64,000 nucleotides of DNA from JACDHG01 sp963815295 (GCA_963815295.1 CAWFFZ010000008.1:1364001-1428000); one strand, 5' to 3'; numbered from the stretch's first letter, positions 34,523 through 43,652 are shown. Translations and numbers: made by a program. Notes: a model not told the origin generated them from the sequence alone.

Positions 34523-35506
34523 GTGATCGTCGACTGCGCCGTCTACCGCGATGGCTCTCGTGTGCAGCTCGACGGACCACAAAACGACATGACGGCGGCA
34601 CTCAAGGCCGTCGAAGGTGAGCACGACTTCGTCTGGCTCGGGCTGCATGAGCCCAGTCAGAGCGAGATGGAGGAGGTCGCAGCCGCGTTCGGACTGCACC
34701 AGCTGGCCGTGGAGGACGCCGTCCGCGCGCATCAGCGGCCGAAGCTGGAGCGCTATGACGACGACGACATGTTTCTCGTGCTCAAGACACTGTGGTACGT
34801 CGATGAGGAGGACGCCGTCGAGACCGGTGAGATCGCGGTCTTCATCGGCGCGCGCTACGTCGTGACCGTGCGCCATGGCGCGGGCGCCGAGCTCCGGGTG
34901 ACGCGCCGCGATCTCGAAGACCACGCCGAAGTGCTCGGGCATGGTCCCTACGCCGTCCTCTACTCCGTCTGCGACCGCGTCGTCGACGGCTACGAGGCGG
35001 TGGCGAGCGAGCTGCAGACCGACGTCGACGAGATCGAGCTGTCGGTCTTCACCAACAACCGCCGGCACGACTCTCAGCGCATCTACACCCTGAAGCGCGA
35101 GGTGGCCGAGTTCCGCCGTGCGGTCAGCCCGCTGCGCGAGCCCCTGGCCCGGTTCGCACTGGGACATGTCGAGGGTATGCCGCCGGCGGCTGAGGCGTTC
35201 TTCCGCGACGTGGCCGACCATGCCATCCGCGTGCACGAGCAGATCGAGGCGCTCGACAGTCTGCTGTCGAGCGCCCATGACGCCCACATGGCCCGGATCT
35301 CGGTGCAGCAGAACGACGACATGCGCAAGATCTCGTCCTGGATCGCGATCGCCGCCGTCCCTACCGCCGTCGCCGGCATCTACGGCATGAACTTCGACCA
35401 CATGCCGGAGCTGCGCTGGACCTACGGCTACCCGCTCGTGATGGGCGTGGTCGCCGTGATGTGCATCGCGCTGTTCCGCCTCTTCAAGAAGTCCGGCTGG
35501 CTCTAA
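34523..35506 (+). CDS. corA: CorA family divalent cation transporter
   Basis: A magnesium/cobalt channel of 327 aa. A large soluble N-terminal funnel domain (to about residue 265) is followed by two C-terminal membrane helices. The signature YGMNF stands at the end of the first helix, followed by DHMPELRW in the external loop. It forms pentamers in the cytoplasmic membrane. The GTG at 34523 is chosen since GACAAT is 6 nt upstream and the domain starts at the usual place; the frame is open further as a shadow. It is convergent with uppP across a palindrome. Confidence 0.93.
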   Translation: MIVDCAVYRDGSRVQLDGPQNDMTAALKAVEGEHDFVWLGLHEPSQSEMEEVAAAFGLHQLAVEDAVRAHQRPKLERYDDDDMFLVLKTLWYVDEEDAVETGEIAVFIGARYVVTVRHGAGAELRVTRRDLEDHAEVLGHGPYAVLYSVCDRVVDGYEAVASELQTDVDEIELSVFTNNRRHDSQRIYTLKREVAEFRRAVSPLREPLARFALGHVEGMPPAAEAFFRDVADHAIRVHEQIEALDSLLSSAHDAHMARISVQQNDDMRKISSWIAIAAVPTAVAGIYGMNFDHMPELRWTYGYPLVMGVVAVMCIALFRLFKKSGWL

Positions 35507-35521
35507 CCCTCCCTGCGTCCG

Positions 35522-35569
35522 GCGTTTGCCTTGTTCACAAGGCAGGTTCCTTGTGAACAAGGCAAACGC
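35522..35569. terminator. palindromic element, copy 2 (convergent genes)
   Basis: Perfect 21-bp arms at 35522-35542 and 35549-35569 with a 6-nt loop, between convergent corA and uppP. The inner 16 bp of each arm are identical to the element at 1238-1275, while the loops differ. Confidence 0.7.
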
Positions 35570-35619
35570 GCCTGGTGGACCGGCTAACTGCCTCGGTGAC
35601 TTCGGCGTCGGCCGGATCG

Positions 35620-36447
35620 TCAGGTCGCGGCGAGGCCGCCAGTGCCGAGCGCGACGATGAGTATGACGCCGACGGCGATGCGGTACCCGACGAACCACAC
35701 GATCGAGTGGCCGCCAACGAACCTCAGCAGCCACGCCACCGACGCGTAGGCCACCACGAAACTGACGATGGTCGCGACGATCGTCGACGCGACCGGGATG
35801 TCCCCGGAAACCGCCGTCGGCAGCTCCTTGATCCCCGCGCCCATCAACGCCGGGATCGACAAGAAGAAGGACAACCGCGTCGACGTGACCCGGTCGAGGC
35901 CCACGAACAGCCCGGCCGAGATCGTCGCACCAGACCGCGAGACCCCCGGCACAAGGGCAAAGCACTGCATCACTCCGATGACGATCGCGTCGCGCATGTT
36001 GACGTCGCGCTCATGGCGGTCCTGTCTCCCGAGCCACTCAGCCAGGACCATGACCGCGCTCCACACGATCAGCGAACCGGCGACCCACCACAGGTTGCGC
36101 AGCGCGCCAGTGATGAGGCTTTCGCCCGTCAGGCCCGCGATGACGATCGGGACTGACCCAACGATGACGTACCAGCCCATCCGGTAGTCGAACGTGCTTC
36201 GTACGTCAGGGTTGACGATGCCCGAGCACCAGGCCCGAGTGATGTGCCAGAGGTCGCGCCGGAAATACCAGATGACCGCCAGGATCGCGCCCATCTGGAT
36301 GACGACCGTGAACGCCGTGACGGCAGGATCGTCAATGGGCAGGCCCAGCATCTTCTCCACGATGGTGAGGTGTCCGGTGCTGGAGACAGGCAGGAACTCT
36401 GTGAGCCCCTCGACGATCCCGAGCACGATCGCGTCGAAGAAGTCCAC
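35620..36447 (-). CDS. uppP: undecaprenyl-diphosphate phosphatase UppP/BacA
   Basis: A membrane phosphatase of 275 aa that recycles the lipid carrier of cell-wall synthesis. The N-terminal GIVEGLTEFLPVSSTGHL is the (E/Q)xxxE signature, and PGVSRSGATISAGLF the second catalytic motif. About eight hydrophobic segments are visible. It lies 5 bp downstream of the LLM oxidoreductase gene on the same strand and is probably co-transcribed with it. Confidence 0.95.
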   Translation of the reverse strand: MDFFDAIVLGIVEGLTEFLPVSSTGHLTIVEKMLGLPIDDPAVTAFTVVIQMGAILAVIWYFRRDLWHITRAWCSGIVNPDVRSTFDYRMGWYVIVGSVPIVIAGLTGESLITGALRNLWWVAGSLIVWSAVMVLAEWLGRQDRHERDVNMRDAIVIGVMQCFALVPGVSRSGATISAGLFVGLDRVTSTRLSFFLSIPALMGAGIKELPTAVSGDIPVASTIVATIVSFVVAYASVAWLLRFVGGHSIVWFVGYRIAVGVILIVALGTGGLAAT

Positions 36448-36452
36448 GCGCG

Positions 36453-37502
36453 TCAGTCTGCTAGACCCGTGGTGTCCAGGGCCTCAGCGACCTGCCGGAG
36501 GTCGCGCATTCTTCCCTCGGCCTCGGCGGCGAACGACGTCACGGTGAGGGTCGTGACGCCCGCCTCAGCGAATGCGTGCAGACGCTCCGCGATCCGACCC
36601 GGCGGCCCGATGAGTGACGTCTGGTCGATGAAGTCGAGGGGTACGGCGGCCATCGCCTCACGGTGCTTCCGATCCAGGTACAGGTCCTGGACCTCGGCCG
36701 CCTCCTTCTCGAAACCCATCCGCCTCGCCAGCTGGTTGTAGAAGTTCTGCTCACGTGAGCCCATGCCGCCGACGTACAGGGCGGCATAGCCACGGATCGG
36801 CGCCGCGCACGCCTCCAGGTCGTCGCCGATCGACACCGGGACTGTCGCCGCCACGTCGAACGGTTCGTCGGCGCGCCCGGCTCGCTCCTGACCTGCTCGG
36901 ACGCTCGCCCGCGTCTCACTGGCGTGATCGGGCGAGAAGAAGATCGCCAGCCAGCCGTCAGCGATCTCGCCAGCCAGCTCCAGGTTCTTCGGGCCTACCG
37001 CCGCGAGGTAGATCGGCAGGTGGTCGCGTTGCGGGTGGAGGCTCATCTTCAGCGCCTTGCCGGGCCCATCGGGCAGCGGCAGCGGGAAGAACTCGCCCTC
37101 GTGGCGCAGCGTCTCCCGGCGAAGGGCGGCCCGGACGACGTCGACGTACTCACGTGTCCGAGTCAGCGGCTTTGCGAACCTGACCCCGTGCCAGCCCTCC
37201 GAGACTTGCGGCCCGGAGACGCCGAGCCCCAGCCGGAAGCGTCCCTTGCCGAGCAGGTCCAACGTGGCAGCGGACATGGCGGTCATCGCGGGAGTTCGCG
37301 CCGGGATCTGCATAACGGCGGAGCCGACGTCGATGCGCTGTGTGTGGGCCGTGAGCCAGCTGACCACCGACACGGCATCCGAGCCGTACGCCTCGGCGAC
37401 CCAGGCGACGGAATAGCCGAGCCGCTCGGCCTCGCGGACGACAGCGACCTGCTCGTCGACGGCGCTGCCGATCACGTAACCCATGCTCACGCCCAGTCTC
37501 AC
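36453..37502 (-). CDS. LLM class F420-dependent oxidoreductase
   Basis: A 349-aa luciferase-like barrel enzyme. The N-terminus VRLGVSMGYVIGSAVDEQVAVVREAERLG, AWVAEAYGSDA, GSAVMQIPARTPAMTAM and GRFRLGLGVSGPQVSEGWHG are typical of F420-using members of actinobacteria. The substrate is unknown. GTG 37502 has TACGGT exactly 6 nt upstream. It heads a two-gene unit with uppP and is divergent from an aldo/keto reductase gene. Confidence 0.88.
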   Translation of the reverse strand: MRLGVSMGYVIGSAVDEQVAVVREAERLGYSVAWVAEAYGSDAVSVVSWLTAHTQRIDVGSAVMQIPARTPAMTAMSAATLDLLGKGRFRLGLGVSGPQVSEGWHGVRFAKPLTRTREYVDVVRAALRRETLRHEGEFFPLPLPDGPGKALKMSLHPQRDHLPIYLAAVGPKNLELAGEIADGWLAIFFSPDHASETRASVRAGQERAGRADEPFDVAATVPVSIGDDLEACAAPIRGYAALYVGGMGSREQNFYNQLARRMGFEKEAAEVQDLYLDRKHREAMAAVPLDFIDQTSLIGPPGRIAERLHAFAEAGVTTLTVTSFAAEAEGRMRDLRQVAEALDTTGLAD

Positions 37503-37508
37503 CCCGCG

Positions 37509-37514
37509 ACCGTA
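37509..37514 (-). promoter_or_regulatory. -10 hexamer TACGGT, leaderless type
   Basis: TACGGT ends 6 nt before the GTG of the LLM oxidoreductase gene. Confidence 0.45.
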
Positions 37515-37562
37515 CCTGTCACCCGAGGGCAGTCGGTCACGGGATCGCGACTGTCCTTGGAC

Positions 37563-37568
37563 TACTGT
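37563..37568 (+). promoter_or_regulatory. -10 hexamer TACTGT, leaderless type
   Basis: TACTGT ends 6 nt before the ATG of the aldo/keto reductase gene. Confidence 0.45.
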
Positions 37569-37574
37569 CGGCGC

Positions 37575-38546
37575 ATGCTCCAACGCTTCCTCGGCCAGAC
37601 CGGGCTGCGGGTCTCGCGGCTCGGCCTCGGCACTCTCGGCTGGGGCTCCGAGACCGACAAGCACGACGCCGAGGAGCTGTTGCGCACGTTCGTGGACGCC
37701 GGCGGCACCTTCGTCGACACAGCAGCCGGGTATGGCGACGGCGCAAGCGAGGAACTGATCGGCACCCTGCTCGCCAGCGGCTTCGACCGCTCCGATCTCG
37801 TCCTCGCGACCAAGGCGGGAGTCGACCGACGCGCCCGGGGCGAAGGCAAGGTCGACGTGTCACGTCGGGCCATGCTGCGCACGCTCGACGACTCCCTGGC
37901 GCGACTTGGCACCGATCACGTCGACCTGTGGCAGCTGCACCGCTGGTCAGACGACGTACCCCTCGACGAGACGCTGTCGGCACTCGACGCCGCCGTCGCG
38001 TCCGGGCGCGCGCGCTACGTCGGCATCTCCAACTACGCGGGCTGGCAGACGGCGCAAGCCGCGACCCACCAGCTGGCCGTGCCGGGGCGCATCCGCATCG
38101 CCTCGGCGCAGGTGGAGTACTCGCTGCTCCAGCGCGGCATCGAGCGTGAGGTCGTCCCCGCTGCCGAGGCGCTCGGGATCGGCCTGCTCCCCTGGGCTCC
38201 GCTCGGCCGCGGTGTGCTGTCCGGCAAGTACCGCACCGGCATCCCGGCAGACTCCCGCGCCGCCTCATCGGTCTTTGAGCGGTACGTCGTAGAGCACCTC
38301 ACCCCGATCGCGGCCCAGATCGTCGAGGCCGTCGCCCGAGCGGCTGAGGGGCTCGACTTGACGCCTGTGCAGGTGTCGCTCGCCTGGGTGCGAGACCAGC
38401 CTGGCGTCGCCGCCCCGATCGTCGGCGCGCGGACGACCGCGCAGCTGCTGGGCTGCCTCAGCGTCGAGGACCACACGCTTCCCGACGAGATCCTGGACGC
38501 GCTCGATGACGTGTCGGCGCCGAAACTTGGTTACCCAGAGGCCTGA
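37575..38546 (+). CDS. aldo/keto reductase (YhdN/AKR11-like)
   Basis: A 323-aa NADPH-dependent barrel reductase. TFVDTAAGYGDGASEELIG holds the catalytic Asp and Tyr, LVLATKAGVD the Lys, and DLWQLHRW the His. GARTTAQL near the C-terminus is the NADP-binding loop. Its physiological substrate is unknown. The last 16 bp overlap the 3' end of the convergent GH15 gene, so the two messages are complementary at their ends. Confidence 0.9.
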   Translation: MLQRFLGQTGLRVSRLGLGTLGWGSETDKHDAEELLRTFVDAGGTFVDTAAGYGDGASEELIGTLLASGFDRSDLVLATKAGVDRRARGEGKVDVSRRAMLRTLDDSLARLGTDHVDLWQLHRWSDDVPLDETLSALDAAVASGRARYVGISNYAGWQTAQAATHQLAVPGRIRIASAQVEYSLLQRGIEREVVPAAEALGIGLLPWAPLGRGVLSGKYRTGIPADSRAASSVFERYVVEHLTPIAAQIVEAVARAAEGLDLTPVQVSLAWVRDQPGVAAPIVGARTTAQLLGCLSVEDHTLPDEILDALDDVSAPKLGYPEA

Positions 38547-40405
38547 CGGTCCTCAGTGTCTCCCGGCCCGGACGCGTTGTCGGCCATTCCGCCGCTCAAC
38601 GTCGTCCCGGGCTTGTTACCGCCTTGGCTCTCGACGTCGTGGAGCGCAAACGCAGCGCTGACGAGCGCCAGGTGCGAGAACGCCTGCGGGAAGTTGCCGA
38701 TCATCCGTTTCTCACGTGGGTCGTACTCCTCTGATAGCAAGCCCACGTCGTTGCACATGCCGAGGAGCCGACGCATTAACTCGTGCGCCTCATCGAGCCG
38801 GCCCGCATGCGCGTAGGCGCAAACCAGCCAGAAGGAACACGCCACGAACGGGTGCTCGCCGCCGGCGATGCCGTCGACACCGGACTCCGTGCGGTAGCGC
38901 ATCACCATGCCATCGCGCAGCAGGTCCTGCTCAACGGCGGCGATGGTCCCCAGCACGCGAGGGTCGTCACCGGGGAGGAATCCCACGAGCGGGATGAGCA
39001 GGAGCGAGGCGTCGACCTCCCGGGTGTCGTAGTGCTGGACGAACGAGTGGCGCTCCTCGTCGTAGCCGCGTTCGAGGATCTCCTCGCGCACCTGGTCACG
39101 GGTCGCGCGCCAGGTGTCAGCGTCGCCCTCCAGCCCACGCTTCTCGACCCCACGGATCGCCCGGTCGAATGCCGCCCACACCATCAGCCGCGAGTGGGTG
39201 AAATGCCGTTGCGGGCCGCGGATCTCCCACAGCCCGTTGTCGGGCTCTTGCCAGGTGCGGCCGAGCTCGTCGATGAGTACTCGCTGCAGCGCCCAGGAGT
39301 GACGGCCCTCTCGCATTCCGACCTCGCGAGCGAGCTCGAGCGCGATCAGCACCTCCCCGAGTACGTCGGTCTGGCGCTGACAGACGGCACCGTTGCCGAT
39401 CCGAACGGGTCGCGAGTCGGCATAGCCGGGAAGGTGGTCGAGCTCGCGCTCGGGGAGGTCACGGGCGCCGTCGACGGCGTACATGATCTGGAGGTCCTGC
39501 GGATCACCGGCGATCGCGCGCAGCAGCCAGTCACGCCACAACCGGGTTTCGTCCTCGTAGCCGGCGGTCAGCAGAGCCTCGAGCGTCAGCGATGCGTCCC
39601 TGAGCCAGCAGTAGCGGTAGTCCCAGTTGCGCTCACCACCGAACGTCTCCGGCAGGGACGTCGTCGGCGCCGCCACGATGCCGCCGGTGCCGCCATGCGT
39701 CAGCAGCCGCAGCACGAGCAGCGATCTGACGACCTCGTCGCGATAGGGGCCTTCGTAGGTGCAGCGGTCTGCCCACGACTCGCTGAGCTCGGTGGTCTCA
39801 CGCAGCCGCTTGTCGACGTCGAGCATCGGCGGCACCGGCCGATGCGACTTGAACCAGGTGGTCGAGAGCGTCAGGCTGTCGCCCTTCTTGACGTCGAAGG
39901 TGTCGACGTGACGGCCGTCCGACGCCTTCGGCAGCCGGTCGCCGCGGAGGACCAGCATGTCGGGCCCGGCCGTCGCCGAGATGATCCGGCGACCCTCCTC
40001 GTCATCACGCCGGGTGACCCAAGGCCGGATCTTGCCGTAGCTGAAGCGGACCACCCACTCATGGCGCATCCGGACTGTGCCGCTGACGCCTTCGATGCGG
40101 CGGACGACGTCGGCTCGGCCGTCTCCCAGCGGCATCACGTCGGTCACCGTGACGACGCCGGTGTCGGTGGTGTGCGTTGTCTCGAGGACGAACGTGTTGC
40201 CGACGTACCTCCTGGTGGACGTCGCCGCCGCGTCGGCGGGGCCGATCAGCCATCTGCCGTGCTCGGGTCCACCCAGGAGAGCGGCGAAGCAGGCCGGCGA
40301 GTCGAAGCGTGGCAGGCAGAGCCAGTCGACGGACCCGTCGAGCCCGACGAGCGCGCACGTGCCGGTGTCTCCTAGGAGCGCGTACTGCTCGATCGGCAAG
40401 GCCAT
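38531..40405 (-). CDS. glycoside hydrolase family 15 protein (trehalase/glucoamylase-like)
   Basis: A 624-aa GH15 enzyme of the actinobacterial trehalase group. The N-terminal beta domain begins MALPIEQYALLGDTGTCALVGLDGSVDWLCLPRFDSP. The (alpha/alpha)6 catalytic domain has ERNWDYRYCWLRDASLTLEALL, the family signature, and PFVACSFWLVCAYAHAGRLDEA near the second acid. No signal peptide is present, so it acts in the cytosol, perhaps on trehalose or storage glucans. TACCCT stands 7 nt before the ATG. Confidence 0.92.
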   Translation of the reverse strand: MALPIEQYALLGDTGTCALVGLDGSVDWLCLPRFDSPACFAALLGGPEHGRWLIGPADAAATSTRRYVGNTFVLETTHTTDTGVVTVTDVMPLGDGRADVVRRIEGVSGTVRMRHEWVVRFSYGKIRPWVTRRDDEEGRRIISATAGPDMLVLRGDRLPKASDGRHVDTFDVKKGDSLTLSTTWFKSHRPVPPMLDVDKRLRETTELSESWADRCTYEGPYRDEVVRSLLVLRLLTHGGTGGIVAAPTTSLPETFGGERNWDYRYCWLRDASLTLEALLTAGYEDETRLWRDWLLRAIAGDPQDLQIMYAVDGARDLPERELDHLPGYADSRPVRIGNGAVCQRQTDVLGEVLIALELAREVGMREGRHSWALQRVLIDELGRTWQEPDNGLWEIRGPQRHFTHSRLMVWAAFDRAIRGVEKRGLEGDADTWRATRDQVREEILERGYDEERHSFVQHYDTREVDASLLLIPLVGFLPGDDPRVLGTIAAVEQDLLRDGMVMRYRTESGVDGIAGGEHPFVACSFWLVCAYAHAGRLDEAHELMRRLLGMCNDVGLLSEEYDPREKRMIGNFPQAFSHLALVSAAFALHDVESQGGNKPGTTLSGGMADNASGPGDTEDRQASG

Positions 40406-40412
40406 GAGTGCG

Positions 40413-40418
40413 AGGGTA
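40413..40418 (-). promoter_or_regulatory. -10 hexamer TACCCT, leaderless type
   Basis: TACCCT ends 7 nt before the GH15 ATG and supports it over the longer open frame. Confidence 0.45.
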
Positions 40419-40545
40419 GGCGGCGCCCGTCTGCAGCGCTGGTTCGACCCGCGAGGGCATGGTGGCGACGCGGTGCTGAGTTTCGAGTGGCCAGACCCTG
40501 GAAGGTGGTGGTTCGCGGCTTCGCGGCATGCCACGATGGGGCTGT

Positions 40546-40752
40546 ATGGAGTACGAGTTTCAGCGCTTCTCGCTGCCGCGGACCCTCTCCAGGTCAGCGG
40601 TGCGCCGGCTGCTGATCGACCATGCGGAGTACGGCGGCTGGGAGCTTGCCCGGTTACGCCTCTACCCGGATGGCTCTCGCCGGGTGGAGCTGCGCCGCAA
40701 GATCATCCGGGTCCGTCCGACCATGGTCAACGAGTTCCGCCCGATGGTCTAG
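40546..40752 (+). CDS. DUF5703 family small protein
   Basis: A 68-aa basic protein, conserved in actinobacteria, of unknown function. It reads MEYEFQRFSLPRTLSR, AEYGGWELARLRLYPDGSRR and the Arg-rich end KIIRVRPTMV, the pattern of the DUF5703 family. The ATG at 40546 is preferred to 40528 because family members start MEYE. It is convergent with the M20 peptidase gene. Confidence 0.85.
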   Translation: MEYEFQRFSLPRTLSRSAVRRLLIDHAEYGGWELARLRLYPDGSRRVELRRKIIRVRPTMVNEFRPMV

Positions 40753-40832
40753 CCGCCTCCCCCGCGACGTACTTCCTCGGCGGACCCTTCCGCGTTGCCT
40801 TGGGATCAGTGGATCTGCCTCGGTGACCTGGT

Positions 40833-42137
40833 TCAGGCGCGGTCGAGGAAGTCGTCGAGCACGCGAGCGCTGAACTCCAACGCGTCGACCGGCACCCGCT
40901 CGTCGACCCCGTGGAACAAGCCCGTGAAATCGAGATCGGGCGGCAGCCTCAGCGGCGAGAAGCCGAAACAGCGGATGCCGAGCTTGCTCCACGCCTTCGC
41001 GTCTGTGCCGCCGGACATCAGGAATGGCAGCACCGTAGCCTCCGGGTCCGCGGCCAACAGCGACGCCTTCATCGCCTCGACAAGGGCGCCGTCGAACGGG
41101 GTCTCCAACGCGATGTCACGGACGAGGACCTCGTAGCTCACGTTGTCAGGCAGCAGGGAGCGCAGCGTCGCGAAGAACTCGTCTTCGTGGCCGGGCAGGA
41201 ACCTTCCGTCGACATTGGCCGTCGCCTCCCCCGGTATGACGTTGTGCTTGTAGCCCGCCTGGAGCATCGTCGGGTTGGTGGTGTTGCGCACAACCGCGGA
41301 CAGCATTCGCGCCGCAGGACCGAAGTGCTCGATCAGCGCATCGACGTTGCCCTCGACAGTGTCGTGGCCCGTCAACGCCGCCACCTCATCCAGCAACGCC
41401 CCCATCGCCGGTGTCATCCGGATCGGCCACTCATGCCGCCCGATCGCCGCCACCGCCTCCGACACCGCTGTCACTGCGTTGTCGGCGTTGCGCATCGAGC
41501 CATGGCCAGCCGTGCCGTGCGCGCGCAGGCGCAACCAGGCGATGCCCTTCTCCGCAGTCTCCACGAGATACAGCCGCCTGCCGGCGACCGTCACCGAGAA
41601 GCCGCCGACCTCCCCGATGGCTTCCGTGCAGCCCTCGAACCACTCCGGCTTCTGATCCGTCATCGGATGCGCGCCGGCTCGGCTTCCTGCTTCCTCGTCG
41701 GCAGTGAAGGCCAGCGTGATCGCCCGCTTGGGCAGCTGCCCCGCCCGAGCGCGTGCCCGCACCACTGAAAGGATCGCGGCGTCGAAGTCCTTCATGTCGA
41801 TCGCGCCCCGCCCCCAGATGTAGCCGTCCACCAGCTCGGCAGAGAAAGGGTCGACCTTCCAGTCGGCTTTCGCCGCAGGTACGACGTCGAGGTGGCCATG
41901 CAGCAGCAACCGGTCAGTCGCGTTGGGGTCGCCCCAGTGGGCGACGACCGACGTACGACCTGGTGTCGGCTCGAACATGTGCGACTCGATGCCCACCTCG
42001 TCCAAGAGCCCCGCGACGTACTCGGCGGCGACCCGCTCCCCCGGCCCTGAGCCGTCCCCAAAGTTGGACGTGTCGATGCGGATCAACTTGCGGCAGATGT
42101 CGGTGACCTCGGCCTCGGGGCGATAGCTCGTGCTCAT
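40833..42137 (-). CDS. M20 family metallopeptidase
   Basis: A 434-aa zinc amidohydrolase/dipeptidase. LLLHGHLDVVPA and GRGAIDMKDFDAAILS give the first metal His and the bridging Asp, FTADEEAGSRAGA the catalytic Glu pair, and SGGTDAKAW plus the late GLFHGVDERVP the remaining ligands. The dimerisation lid lies between about residues 190 and 300. It probably releases amino acids from peptides or N-acyl amino acids in the cytosol. It is divergent from tRNA-Leu. Confidence 0.92.
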   Translation of the reverse strand: MSTSYRPEAEVTDICRKLIRIDTSNFGDGSGPGERVAAEYVAGLLDEVGIESHMFEPTPGRTSVVAHWGDPNATDRLLLHGHLDVVPAAKADWKVDPFSAELVDGYIWGRGAIDMKDFDAAILSVVRARARAGQLPKRAITLAFTADEEAGSRAGAHPMTDQKPEWFEGCTEAIGEVGGFSVTVAGRRLYLVETAEKGIAWLRLRAHGTAGHGSMRNADNAVTAVSEAVAAIGRHEWPIRMTPAMGALLDEVAALTGHDTVEGNVDALIEHFGPAARMLSAVVRNTTNPTMLQAGYKHNVIPGEATANVDGRFLPGHEDEFFATLRSLLPDNVSYEVLVRDIALETPFDGALVEAMKASLLAADPEATVLPFLMSGGTDAKAWSKLGIRCFGFSPLRLPPDLDFTGLFHGVDERVPVDALEFSARVLDDFLDRA

Positions 42138-42235
42138 CCCTTCATCATGCCGCAGCGGCGTGCACCGCAGAGTGGGGGCGACCAGTCGACCTTTGCTATC
42201 GTTGCGTCGCGCACCGAGTCTTCGGTGGCGCCCAC

Positions 42236-42321
42236 GTCCGGGTGGCGGAATTGGCAGACGCGCTAGCTTGAGGTGCTAGTGCCCGTATTAGGGCATGGGG
42301 GTTCAAGTCCCCCCTCGGACA
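42236..42321 (+). tRNA. tRNA-Leu (anticodon GAG)
   Basis: The acceptor stem GTCCGGG pairs with CTCGGAC at 42314-42320 (one G-U). The anticodon stem-loop CTAGC-TTGAGGT-GCTAG gives anticodon GAG. A long variable arm (TGCCCGTATTAGGGCA) marks the class II type, and the T-arm is GGGGG-TTCAAGT-CCCCC. The 3' CCA is not encoded. A seemingly accessory region starts directly downstream. Confidence 0.97.
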
Positions 42322-42361
42322 CGACAGAACCGCAGGTCAAATAGCCTTCGATGCGCCGCTT

Positions 42362-43495
42362 TTATCGCTGCTGCGAACCGGTTGCGAACGAGCCCGGGAC
42401 TTCGCCGTGCTCCGACGCGCCAATCTCCCCTGTCTCTCGGCTCGATGCCTGGCGGCTCGGCCTCCTGTGACCGCGCGGGTCAGCTGCTCTGCTTTGTTGG
42501 CGGTTGGTGCGGTGCCGCTTGAGATCGGTGACGTTCGACGTGTCGGTGGCCTCGGCTGCGGCCGCGACGTTGTTGTCCCAGAACGCCAAGAAGTCGGGCT
42601 CAGTCAGCGGGCGCGCCGTGAGGTACCCCTGCATCAGCGGACAGCCGAGCTGGACGAGCATCCGCCGCTGGGCGTCTGTCTCCACGCCTTCGGCGACGGT
42701 CTGCATCCCGAGGGCGGCCGAGAGGCGTACGACGGCTGATGCGATCTCGGCGTCGACCGGGTCGGTGACCAGGCCCTCGATGAAGGTTCGGTCGAGCTTG
42801 ACCACGTCGATCGGGAAACGCTTCAAGTAGGAAAGTGACGAGTAACCGGTGCCGAAGTCGTCGATCGCGACCCGGATCCCAAGGCTGCGCAGCGATTCGA
42901 GGGTCGACTGAGTCACCCCGGTTTCGCTCATCAGGACGGTCTCAGTGATCTCCAGGCAGAGCTGCGACGCGGGGAGGCCGGTTGTCTGCAAGATGTGGGC
43001 GACTGTCTCGGTAAGTCGGCTCTGCGAGAACTGAAGCGCGGAGAGGTTGACCGACACCGACAGCGGGCGACGCTCGGGATGGGCGAGGCTCCACTCGCGC
43101 GCGGCGCGACAGGAACGCTCGAGGACCCACCGGCCGAGCGGGATGATCAGCCCGGTCTCTTCCGCCAAGGGGATGAACTGCTGCGGCCACATGATGCCGC
43201 GATCGGGGGAGCGCCATCGGACGAGGGCCTCGGCACCGACCATCTCGCCGCCGTCCGTGACGACGATGGGCTGGTAGTGCAGCTCCAGCTGGTCCTCGTC
43301 GAGGCCAGTTCGCAGGCTCACTTCGAGGTCGAGTCGGGCGCGGGTCTCATGCACGGACTGGTCGGTCGAGACGCAGTAACAGTTGCGCCCGGCTGCCTTG
43401 GCGGCGTACGCAGCGGCATCGACCATCGCGAGTATGTCGTCGCGAATCGGGCGGCCGCTGACGCTTCCGTCCGTGACGGCGTTGCTGGTCTTCAT
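42362..43495 (-). CDS. EAL domain protein with truncated GGDEF remnant
   Basis: A 377-aa protein. Residues from about 60 to 300 form a complete EAL phosphodiesterase domain, which degrades cyclic di-GMP. The motifs GAEALVRW, SVNLSALQF, CLEITETVLM, AIDDFGTGYSSLSYLK, DVVKLDRTFI and VAEGVET are all intact. The first 50 residues (DILAMVDAAAYAAKAAGRN) look like the last helix of a GGDEF domain whose front part is missing. The ATG at 43495 has GGGGGAG 7 nt upstream, so the short form seems to be expressed. The C-terminal tail is Arg/Ser-rich and disordered. Confidence 0.88.
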   Translation of the reverse strand: MKTSNAVTDGSVSGRPIRDDILAMVDAAAYAAKAAGRNCYCVSTDQSVHETRARLDLEVSLRTGLDEDQLELHYQPIVVTDGGEMVGAEALVRWRSPDRGIMWPQQFIPLAEETGLIIPLGRWVLERSCRAAREWSLAHPERRPLSVSVNLSALQFSQSRLTETVAHILQTTGLPASQLCLEITETVLMSETGVTQSTLESLRSLGIRVAIDDFGTGYSSLSYLKRFPIDVVKLDRTFIEGLVTDPVDAEIASAVVRLSAALGMQTVAEGVETDAQRRMLVQLGCPLMQGYLTARPLTEPDFLAFWDNNVAAAAEATDTSNVTDLKRHRTNRQQSRAADPRGHRRPSRQASSRETGEIGASEHGEVPGSFATGSQQR

Positions 43496-43588
43496 GCGTG
43501 GTCTCCCCCAAAGGTTGGTTCGACGGGCGGTCATACCCCGTTCGCGGCCCCCGACCCGACCGAGCCAGGTCCGGGGCTGCTGCAGGTA

Positions 43589-43617
43589 ACTCTATCAAAG
43601 ATCTATATGGTCTCCAA
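43589..43617 (-). promoter_or_regulatory. candidate promoter of the EAL gene
   Basis: TTGGAG (43612-43617) and TAGAGT (43589-43594) are separated by 17 bp in an AT-rich patch about 100 bp before the EAL start. Confidence 0.4.
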
Positions 43618-43652
43618 CATGACTCTATAGGTCATCACTGGCTCCCCTCTGC

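Noticed and set aside
33740..35965. 741-codon frame extending the phosphatase over corA
   Set aside because: The upstream part is antisense to corA and has no family features; the leaderless promoter and the conserved N-terminus fix the start at 34441.
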